NCBI RefSeq assembly: GCF_000717175.1
Contig: NZ_JNYD01000010.1
Span: 120,661 to 184,660 of the forward strand
Origin: Pseudonocardia autotrophica
GTDB taxonomy: Bacteria > Actinomycetota > Actinomycetes > Mycobacteriales > Pseudonocardiaceae
Direction of reading: 5' to 3'
Length of the DNA: 64,000 bases
Of this stretch, positions 54,572-61,295 are shown piece after piece. Under the pieces are notes generated by a model, which was given only the letters and a program-made list of their open reading frames with translations, was not told the DNA's origin and made no database searches. The translations under genes were made by a program, and so were the position numbers. Every line of letters begins with the position of its first letter. The stretch's first letter is position 1.

Positions 54572-54630
54572 ATGTCTACGGTCGGGCTCGTTGAGGGTTG
54601 GACGGTCCTCGCTGTGATGACGGCTCGAAC

Positions 54631-54915
54631 TCAGCTCCTCCGCCAGAGCGTCTCCCACCCCATGTCCGAGAAGCACGGCCCCTGAGTGGCCTCCGAGAAC
54701 TTGATGTCGTTGTGGCCGGCGTTCCACTCGAGCACCGCGACCTCGTCGTCGGTGTCGACGACGACGTCCCATCCCACGCTTCGCGCGAACGGCATCCGAC
54801 GGTGGAGATCGACGACCGCGCCCTTGGCCAGTGCGCGGACTGCGCCAGCCGAGAACCTCGGCGGCGTGCTCGTCGCAAGCCTTGAAAAGGTTCCTGTCGG
54901 TCTCTCCCCGTTCAA
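54631..54915 (-). pseudogene. C-terminal remnant of a sugar-transfer-type ATP-grasp protein
   Basis: About 75 readable residues ending at 54631. The stretch VVDLHRRMPFARSVGWDVVV, then VAVLEWNAGHNDIKF, matches the end of ATP-grasp domains of the sugar-transfer/hexapeptide-associated type (helix, GWDV strand, ExN metal ligands). The upstream ~200 residues, including the ATP-binding lid, are missing; 5' of 54860 the frame is unlike any domain. It is a likely relic rather than a small gene. Confidence 0.6.
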
Positions 54916-55131
54916 TTCCGATGGAGGAGAGGAGCGCGGCGTCGCTTCAGGGGGATGCCGTTTTTCGCCCTGGTTGGACCGTCCGGAGGCGCAGACTCAG
55001 CAGCGGCGGACACTATTTCCACAGCGGCGCGCGCGTCAACCGCTGCGGTCGGTCGGGACAGGTGAGGAGACGCCGGCGACCGCCGCGCGAGCCGGTATCG
55101 AGCAGGGCGCGGGCGCGAGTCGGGCGACGGT

Positions 55132-55488
55132 CTACTCGGGCGGGCTCTGCCAGGCCTGATCGACGTGCTGCTGCGCCCGGTCGAGGGCTGCCTGCGCCGC
55201 AGCGCGAGGCGCATCCGCGGCGAGGCGCTGCGCCGCCTCGGCCTTGCGGTGGTTGGTCAGCGCGTGAGTGACGGTCAGCCGGTGCAGCCCGAGCGCCTTC
55301 GCCATCTCGTTCGGTTCGACGCCCGCGTCGTCCAGTTCGAGGAAGTAGGCGTCGCGCTCGTGTTGCGCCGCCTCGACCTCGGCGAGCGCCTTGTTGAGGC
55401 GCGCCTGTCGGGCGACCAGCTCGTCGCGCTGCTCGTCAGTCAGGGGCAGACCAGGGGTTCGGCCTAAGCCGTCTTCGTTGTCGGCCAT
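55132..55488 (-). CDS. Small helix-turn-helix-like hypothetical protein
   Basis: 118 residues from ATG 55488. A helical region (TDEQRDELVARQARLNKALAE) precedes a sigma-70/HTH-like segment (EPNEMAKALGLHRLTVTHAL), then a long Ala/Gln-rich helix. It resembles the small actinomycete DNA-binding proteins often found on integrated elements. No partner is visible. It sits in the decayed tract next to a broken hydrolase. Confidence 0.6.
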   Translation of the reverse strand: MADNEDGLGRTPGLPLTDEQRDELVARQARLNKALAEVEAAQHERDAYFLELDDAGVEPNEMAKALGLHRLTVTHALTNHRKAEAAQRLAADAPRAAAQAALDRAQQHVDQAWQSPPE

Positions 55489-55499
55489 GCCGCAGGATG

Positions 55500-55843
55500 G
55501 TAGAGCGCAGTTGAATGTTGCACCGACTGGAGCGCCGCCCAGGAGCTCGGTGAGCGCGCCCGTCTTCTTCTGGATCTTGTGGGCGGCGCGGGTCGAACCG
55601 CGGGCACGGGGTGGTCCTTGCCGTTGGCGAGGAACAGCAGCGGCGCGCAGCTCGAGTTGTGCCGGTTGACCCTCGGCACCGCGTGGGGTGTGAAGTTCGC
55701 GAACGCCGCCTGGAAGAGCGGGCGCCCCGGCCCCGGCACCGCGAGCCTGTCGTGGATCGGCCTCGACTCCGAGTGTGCTCGAGTTGGTGAAGCCGTAGTG
55801 GAACTCCGCCGGCATGAGCATCGGCGGGGTTCTTCAGCGCCAT
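55500..55843 (-). pseudogene. Alpha/beta hydrolase fragment with several frameshifts
   Basis: Read leftward, three frames in turn give pieces of one alpha/beta hydrolase C-terminal half: LKNPADAHA (from about 55840), then MPAEFHYGFTNS (about 55815), then IHDRLAVPGPGRPLFQAAFA, NFTPHAVPRVN and LLFLANGKDHPVPAV (about 55765 to 55600), then HKIQKKTGALTELLG (about 55580). At least three frameshifts are needed, and the nucleophile half and catalytic-His end are absent. It is non-functional. Confidence 0.75.
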
Positions 55844-55861
55844 CGACGCGACCTCGACCGG

Positions 55862-56989
55862 TCAGGGAGCTGGGGCGCGCAGGAAGATGCCCGAGCCCGG
55901 TTTGGGGGAGAAGAAGCTGCTTTTGGCCGGTACCACCTGGCCTGCATCGGCGATCGCGGTGAGGGTTTCGAGTTGCGGCGCCGGTAGCGCGAACAGTACG
56001 CCGCCGTCGGCCTCGCATGCGGTGAGGAGATCCTCGATCGGGGCGCGGGTCTGCTCGATCTTGGTGCCGGGGGGCAGCCCGTTGAGCACCCGGTCGTGGA
56101 GCAGCGAGACGTCCAGGCCGGGCGAGCCGGGCGGTCGCTCGCCGGAGTAGCGCGCGACGTACCAGCGGCGGTCGAGGTTGACCGCGATACCCGCCGCCAT
56201 CGCCTCCTGCGGGTCGGCGACCGGGCGGACGTGGAAGCTCGCTTCGAGCAGGTCGCGGACCAGCGCGGAGTCGACGGGCCCCGCGACCCGCCGGTCGAAG
56301 GAGGCCAGCCGCAGTCCGTCGAGGGGGTAGGCCACGCACAGCACGCCACGGCGGGAGCCCCGTCCGGAGTGGTCCTGCACGTTGAGGCTGGCTGCCACGC
56401 GGTGGTGTCCGTCGGCGATGTAGTGGGTGGCGGCGCCCAGCTCTCGGCACAGCTCTTCGGTTTGCGGGCCTTGCGGGATTCGCCACACCGTGTGGCGTGA
56501 GCCGTCGGGTCCGGCGACGTCGCGGTCAGGCGGTAGCTCGGGCGCCAGCGCCAACGTCGCTTGGACCACCGGCCCGGCCCGGTGCAGGGTGCTGACCAGC
56601 TCCACCCGTTGGGGCGTTGTCGCCAGGTAGCGTGTCAGCCCATCGACCCGCTGCGGCTGCACCGACTCGTGACCCAACACCCTGCCGTCGAGGAACGCCT
56701 CCGGCATGATGTCGCAGACGATGCCGGTGTGCTGGCCGTGCGGCGTGCTCTGCCGGTAGATGTAGAGCGCCGGGGGCATCGGCTCGTAGGAGTGGGGTCG
56801 TACCGCGCGGGGCGCGAACCGCGAGGCGATGGCGATCTCCACCATCGGGCCCACCTCCTCGGCGGCGGCTTCGGCGCGGACCAGCCAGCCGGCGAAGGTG
56901 CGTACGGCCTGCGCGCCGCAGGTCGTCGCCCCTCCGGCTGACGCGGCCGGCGTATCCGCGGTGGCTTCCGGCGCGTATCCGCGGGTCAT
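55862..56989 (-). CDS. DUF1015-family protein paired with serA
   Basis: 375 residues. Family landmarks: FAPRAVRPHSYEPMPPALYIYRQ near the N-terminus, IADGHHRVAASLNVQ mid-protein, and VLNGLPPGTKIEQT later. The DGHHR motif recalls the nucleotide-binding loop of ParB/Srx-fold serine kinases (SerK, SbnI). ATG 56989 overlaps the serA stop (ATGA). DUF1015 genes often sit beside serA, so a role in serine/phosphoserine metabolism is likely but unproven. The N-terminal ~45 residues are Ala-rich and may not all be translated. Confidence 0.85.
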   Translation of the reverse strand: MTRGYAPEATADTPAASAGGATTCGAQAVRTFAGWLVRAEAAAEEVGPMVEIAIASRFAPRAVRPHSYEPMPPALYIYRQSTPHGQHTGIVCDIMPEAFLDGRVLGHESVQPQRVDGLTRYLATTPQRVELVSTLHRAGPVVQATLALAPELPPDRDVAGPDGSRHTVWRIPQGPQTEELCRELGAATHYIADGHHRVAASLNVQDHSGRGSRRGVLCVAYPLDGLRLASFDRRVAGPVDSALVRDLLEASFHVRPVADPQEAMAAGIAVNLDRRWYVARYSGERPPGSPGLDVSLLHDRVLNGLPPGTKIEQTRAPIEDLLTACEADGGVLFALPAPQLETLTAIADAGQVVPAKSSFFSPKPGSGIFLRAPAP

Positions 56990-58215
56990 CCGAGCTCCAT
57001 GGCGGTGGAGTCGAGGGTGATCAGCGAGCTGCCCAGCACCTCGGGGAGCGCATCGAGGCCTGCCAGCAGGTCTGTGGGCACGATGCCTGCGACATCGATG
57101 GTGGCGACGGCCGCCACGCCGCCCGCGAAGATCCGGTTCTGCATGTGTTCGACGTTGAGCCTCGCCTCACGCAGCAACTCCAGCACGCCGGCCAGCACGC
57201 CGACCTTGTCGAGGTGACGCACGGTGAGAGTGGCGCTGCCCAGTCCGCGGGGTGAGAGGTTGACGCAGTTGCGCGCCTCGCCTGCCGCGAACGCGTCGAC
57301 GATCTCCACAACCCCCGCGGCGATCGCGGCCTGGGCCTGTGCGGTGGAAGCGCCGATATGGTGGGTGGCCACCACCCGGGGATGTCTGGCCAGCGGCGAG
57401 TCCCACTCGGCGGTGCCCGAGCTGGGCTCGTCGGCGAATACGTCGAGACCTGCACGGACGTGGCCGGCATCCAGCGCCGCGCGCAGCGCCGCCTCGTCGA
57501 CCACCTCGCCGCGTGAGGTGTTGACCAGGACCGCGCCAGGTCTCATGGCGGCCAGGAACTCGGCGTCCACGAGGTTCTTGGTCTCCGGCGACAACGGTAC
57601 GTGGAGGCTCACCACGTCGGAGGCGGCGAGCAGGTCCGGCAGCGAGCGGTAGCACGCGACGTCGAGCTCGGCCAACCGGTCGCGGGTGGCCTGGCTGCGG
57701 CCGGGACGGTCCAGACAACCGATCCGCATCCCGAACCCGGCTGCCCGCTCGGCCACGGCGAGGCCGATCGAGCCCAGGCCGAGGATGCCCAGGGTGCTGC
57801 CGAGCAGCCCGTTGGCCTTGGTGTAGGTCGATTTCGCCCAACGGCCCTGCCGCGCGTCGGCAACGTTGTCGGCGATCCTGCGGTCCAGCGCCAGGATCAA
57901 CCCCATCGTGAGCTCGGCGACCGCGACCGCGTTGCGGCCGGGCACGTTGCAGACCAGAACACCGTTGCGGGCCGCGACCTCGGTGTCGATGGTGTTCGTG
58001 CCGGCACCGGCCCGGATCACCAGGGCGAGCTTGTCCGCGGCCTCGAACACCGTGCGGTCGACCTTCGTGCTGCGGACCACCAGTCCGTCGACGCCTGCGA
58101 TCCGACCCGGCAGGTCCGCCGTGGTCAAAGAAGGCTCCACCGCACACCGATGTCCCCGCGACTCGAGCTCGGCAATGGTCTGGGCGGACACCGAATCGGC
58201 GAACAGCAGATACAT
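56986..58215 (-). CDS. serA: D-3-phosphoglycerate dehydrogenase-like 2-hydroxyacid dehydrogenase
   Basis: 409 residues. NAD Rossmann motif LGILGLGSIGLAVAERAAG, catalytic arginine region VIRAGAGTNTID and VNTSRGEVVDE, catalytic His in VATHHIGASTAQAQ. A C-terminal ACT-like segment (about 330-400; LTVRHLDKVGVLAGVLELLREA) is the usual short PGDH form. ATG 58215 is used; upstream in-frame codons lack an RBS. It forms an operon with DUF1015. It is probably not the cell's only PGDH given its location in a decayed tract; that is inference. Confidence 0.88.
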   Translation of the reverse strand: MYLLFADSVSAQTIAELESRGHRCAVEPSLTTADLPGRIAGVDGLVVRSTKVDRTVFEAADKLALVIRAGAGTNTIDTEVAARNGVLVCNVPGRNAVAVAELTMGLILALDRRIADNVADARQGRWAKSTYTKANGLLGSTLGILGLGSIGLAVAERAAGFGMRIGCLDRPGRSQATRDRLAELDVACYRSLPDLLAASDVVSLHVPLSPETKNLVDAEFLAAMRPGAVLVNTSRGEVVDEAALRAALDAGHVRAGLDVFADEPSSGTAEWDSPLARHPRVVATHHIGASTAQAQAAIAAGVVEIVDAFAAGEARNCVNLSPRGLGSATLTVRHLDKVGVLAGVLELLREARLNVEHMQNRIFAGGVAAVATIDVAGIVPTDLLAGLDALPEVLGSSLITLDSTAMELG

Positions 58216-58700
58216 GGGCGGACACCCTTCACGACGGGTTCGCAAACCGGGCCCCGATCGGGCCGCCACAGAGGCTGAACAGGCACCGCGCCCGACGGCC
58301 AGTCCCTATGAATGGCGACACGAGATCCACATGAGTTTCATATAATGGAACCCACGTTCCGGGTATCGCGGTTAGGGTGACGGCGGTCGAGCACCATGTC
58401 AAGAGGGAAGGGCGCGGGCTTGCTCCGCACGGCCGCGCGCCGATTCCGACCCCCGACGAGTGCCGGCGGCGGCCGGTCACGGAGATCGAAGTGCGATTCG
58501 GCCGGGCCTCGACGCCGGGCGTCTTTGGGCAGGTCGGGCAGAAGGTCGAGGCCGACGCGGTCCGGCGGGGTCCCTGGCTCATCCTCGACCGGTCGTGGAC
58601 GATCACCGATCCCTCGACGTGCAGGCCCGCATCCCGGCTGTCGGTGCGCCTCGTCCGTAGACAGCCGGATCGCCGCTTCGGAAGGCCGACGCGCTACCGA
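58216..58700. other. serA upstream region without a supported gene
   Basis: 485 bases. It holds the putative operator at 58335-58351 and an AT-richer promoter segment. The rest contains open frames on the plus strand (58377 onward) with no recognisable domain and mixed codon bias. I see no gene here. Confidence 0.45.
58335..58351. promoter_or_regulatory. Inverted repeat upstream of serA-DUF1015, IclR-like half-sites
   Basis: GTTTCAT-ATA-ATGGAAC (58335-58351) is an inverted repeat with one mismatch between 7-bp arms, 120 bases upstream of the serA start. The ATGGAAC half-site matches the TATGGAAC core of the two palindromic arrays in the purine region, though the spacing differs. AT-rich sequence around it suggests a promoter. 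Confidence 0.5.
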
Positions 58701-58934
58701 TCAACGTTCGGCACACAGGGCCTTCTGCTCGGGTTTCATGACAACAGCCGGGAATGTTTGTGGACCAGACGTAGCGAATGACGACGCGGTAGCACCGAAA
58801 GCGGGACCGAGACCATTGGCGAGACCGGAAACATTCGCGCCGTTGTCAACGCAGCTGCCATGCGGGACTTCTGAGGCCGCATTCGCAAGGGGAACAAGCA
58901 CCACCAGAGCCCCAGTTGCAAGCCCCGTCACCAC
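58701..58934 (-). CDS. Possible small secreted protein
   Basis: About 77 residues from GTG 58934; TTG 58946 would add four. A hydrophobic N-terminus (VVTGLATGALVVLVPLANAAS) ends in an ANA-A type signal-peptidase site. The mature part is about 55 residues, Gly/Ala/Ser-rich, with two cysteines (HGSC and ALCAER) that could form a disulfide. It resembles small exported actinomycete proteins of chaplin-like size but without a recognised motif. Codon bias is weaker than in neighbours. Confidence 0.35.
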   Translation of the reverse strand: MVTGLATGALVVLVPLANAASEVPHGSCVDNGANVSGLANGLGPAFGATASSFATSGPQTFPAVVMKPEQKALCAER

Positions 58935-59068
58935 ACCACATCGCAAGATCAGGTTTCATGGCTGAGTAGGGAACACTACGTCCACCGTCCGGTCGATACG
59001 GAGAACTGTGGTCCACCGCCTGACAGAATCTGCTCCGCGACGATCAGCGCGAGGATCTTGCGGCCCAG

Positions 59069-59230
59069 TCACCCAGGCCGCCGCCAGGTTGCCCGCCAGT
59101 GTCGCCAGCAGCGCCAGGCCATCGCCAGCCACGCCAGCGCACCGACCGGCACCCGCTCGCGGCGCCGCCGGCGCATTCGCAGCCAGGCCGCGGCGAACAG
59201 CCCGCCGACCAGCAGCGGGCCGAAGTAGTG
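59069..59230 (-). pseudogene. Fragment of a membrane protein gene, possibly from a mobile element
   Basis: About 53 residues ending at 59069: a hydrophobic segment HYFGPLLVGGLFAAAWLRM, a basic cluster RRRRRERV, then a Trp-rich tail WLAMAWRCWRHWRATWRR. No start or upstream domain is found. The composition looks like the end of a membrane or transfer-type protein, but I cannot name the family. Confidence 0.3.
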
Positions 59231-59399
59231 CCACGGCGCGCCGGCTGCGCTTCGCCGACGGGCCCAAGGAGGTGCACATCAGCTCAGTCGCCCGCCAGGA
59301 GCTCGCGCAGCACTCAGCCGGGACTCCGCGTGCCGGGGCCGGCGGCGTACGCGGTTCTCCCCGTACCGGTGGGCATCCGACGGGTGTGCACTCGCGGCC

Positions 59400-59534
59400 A
59401 TGAGTCTCGAGCTGCGCACCCTCGTCCTGGACTGGACCGACGCCCTCGACCGGGGCGATGCCGTGGGCGCGGCGGCACTCTTCGCGCCCGACGGTGTCTG
59501 GCACGACGTCGGCGCCGGGCGAGCAACCGGGTGA
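59400..59534 (+). pseudogene. SnoaL/NTF2-like domain, truncated after 44 residues
   Basis: ATG 59400 opens a frame starting LRTLVLDWTDALDRGD and AALFAPDGVWHDVG, the first helix-strand unit of SnoaL-like/NTF2 fold proteins (normally 120-140 residues). It stops at TGA 59534. Downstream sequence in other frames does not restore the fold. It is a broken remnant at the edge of the tRNA-proximal tract. Confidence 0.6.
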
Positions 59535-59631
59535 TCTCGCGGGACCTTGTCCCATCTCTATCTCATGATCTCGGTTCCGGTGATCGGCCCCGGACAGGCG
59601 AGAGGCCCGCTCACCTGCGTGAACGAGCCGG

Positions 59632-59705
59632 TGCCCCCGGCAGGATTCGAACCTGCGACCCAGAGATTAGAAGGCTCTTGCTCTGTCCAGCTGAGCTACG
59701 AGGGC
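59632..59705 (-). tRNA. tRNA-Arg (anticodon UCU)
   Basis: Cloverleaf read on the minus strand: acceptor GCCCTCG/CGGGGGC (one G-U), D-stem GCTC/GAGC with loop AGCTGGACA, anticodon loop CTTCTAA (TCT at the anticodon position), T-arm GCAGG TTCGAAT CCTGC, discriminator A. Length 74 with no genomic CCA. The last pair of the anticodon stem is a C-U mismatch. Its 3' end faces the decayed 54.6-59.6 kb tract. Confidence 0.93.
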
Positions 59706-59878
59706 ATGGGGCCCGGAGGCCGCCGCCGACGAGGGTAACGGCTCGGGTGTCGGCGGGGGCTCCGACGCCGCCCGACCGAGCGACGCGGGCGGCCGATCCG
59801 GCCCGTTCCCCGACGTCACCCGTCCGTTTCGCGGTGTCCGCCCTCACGCGTCGAGGGTGCGAGATCCATACTGGGCGC

Positions 59879-60667
59879 ATGGCACTGGGACTGCGCTCCG
59901 CGATCGGCTCGGACGTCGGCCGCCGGCGCACCGCGAACGAGGACTCCGGCGCGGCCGGGGACCGCCTGCTCGTCGTCGCCGACGGCATGGGCGGCCACGC
60001 GCACGGTGAGCTCGCGAGTGCGCTCACGGTGGCGGCGATGCTGGAGCTGGACGAGCGCCTGCCCCGGGATCTCTCCGACGTGGACCTGCTCGGCGAGCTC
60101 GCCCGGGCGGTCGACGAGGCGTCGGAGCGGCTGGCCGAGCACGCCCGCAAGGAACCGGACACGCAGGGGATGGGCACGACGGTCGTCGCGCTGGTCTTCG
60201 ACGGCGCCCGGCTCGGGCTCGCGCACGTGGGGGACTCGCGCATCTACCGCTGCCGCGGCGGCCGGCTGCGCCAGCTCACCCACGACCACACGATGGTCCA
60301 GCAGCTGGTCGACGAGGGCCAGATCACGCCTGAGGAGGCGCTCGTCCACCCGCGGCGCTCCGTCCTCATGCGCGCGCTGAGCACCGAGCACCCGGTCGAG
60401 GCGGATCTCGAGTTCCTCGAACCGGAGCCGGGGGACCGCTACCTCCTCTGCTCGGACGGGGTGACGGCGGTGCTGCCGGACAAGGCGATCGAGGACCTGA
60501 TGGCCGCGCCGACCGGGCCCGAGGTCGTCGTCGAGCAGCTGATCACGCTGGCCAACGAGGGCGGCGGGCCGGACAACATCACCGCCGTCGTGGCGGACGT
60601 CGTCGACGCGGGTGAGGCGCAGGCGCAGGGCGTCCGGGTCGTGGGAGCGGCGTCCGACCTGCGCTAA
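59879..60667 (+). CDS. PP2C-family Ser/Thr protein phosphatase
   Basis: 262 residues, a stand-alone PPM domain. The metal aspartates are in VADGMGGHAHGE, CSDGVTAV and GGPDNIT, with the NEDS motif near residue 20 and HVGDSRIYRC mid-domain. No membrane segment or sensor domain is attached, unlike PstP. ATG 59879. It ends in a 3-base overlap with the convergent methyltransferase gene. It probably counters Ser/Thr kinases encoded elsewhere. Confidence 0.93.
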   Translation: MALGLRSAIGSDVGRRRTANEDSGAAGDRLLVVADGMGGHAHGELASALTVAAMLELDERLPRDLSDVDLLGELARAVDEASERLAEHARKEPDTQGMGTTVVALVFDGARLGLAHVGDSRIYRCRGGRLRQLTHDHTMVQQLVDEGQITPEEALVHPRRSVLMRALSTEHPVEADLEFLEPEPGDRYLLCSDGVTAVLPDKAIEDLMAAPTGPEVVVEQLITLANEGGGPDNITAVVADVVDAGEAQAQGVRVVGAASDLR

Positions 60668-61233
60668 CGGCGGCCGACCAGGCGTCGGAAGCCGACCGGC
60701 ACGGTTCCTCCGGAGGCCGCCAGCCGCGCGACGCGACGCTCCACGGCCTGCCTGCGCGGCCCGTCCGGTTCCGGCCATGCGCCGGCCGCGACGAGGGGCG
60801 CCAGCTCGGCCGGGGCGCGGAACACCGCGCGCACGTCGCCGAGAACGGCGAAGTCGGCCGCCGCGAGCAGCCAGCCCGGATGGTGGACGGCGGTCGGGCA
60901 CACCCAGCCCGGTCCGAGCAGCCCAGGCCGCACGCCGCGTCGCAGTTCGCCGAGCGACCGTCCGGGCGCCGGGACGACGACGACCACGCTGCCCGCGGGC
61001 CGCAACACGCGGCGGACCTCGGCCAGCAACGCGTCGGGCCGTTCGAGCGCGGGCAGGACCCGGTCGAGCACCACGCAGTCCGCCGCGGCGTCGCCGAGCG
61101 GGAGCGCCCCGGGCGAGGCGCGTGCGTCGGCGACCGCGACCGCGCCGGGGTCGTGCGAGGTGATCGAGACCGTCCGGCCCGTGGTGGGCAGGGCGGCGTC
61201 GACCCACTCGGTCAGTCCCGGGATGTCCGTCAC
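60664..61233 (-). CDS. Class I SAM methyltransferase-like protein
   Basis: 189 residues from GTG 61233. The Methyltransf_11-type core is readable from ALPLGDAAADCVVLDRVLPAL through LLAEVRRVLRPAGSVVVVVPAPG, then a C-terminal helical region. The glycine-rich motif I (ExGxGxG) is not evident: the N-terminus reads TGRTVSITSHDPGAVAVAD. SAM binding may therefore be atypical or lost. Its 3' end overlaps the PP2C 3' end, and it is divergent from the CopD-CtaG gene. Confidence 0.75.
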   Translation of the reverse strand: MTDIPGLTEWVDAALPTTGRTVSITSHDPGAVAVADARASPGALPLGDAAADCVVLDRVLPALERPDALLAEVRRVLRPAGSVVVVVPAPGRSLGELRRGVRPGLLGPGWVCPTAVHHPGWLLAAADFAVLGDVRAVFRAPAELAPLVAAGAWPEPDGPRRQAVERRVARLAASGGTVPVGFRRLVGRR

Positions 61234-61295
61234 GAGGGGAAGTCTGGCAGCGGGGTACGACGGAAACCGTCGTGACGCGGGCATAGCCTGGTCGC

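Noticed and set aside
54916..55131. Possible continuation of the ATP-grasp gene or a small ORF
   Set aside because: No frame continues the domain and no family is recognisable.
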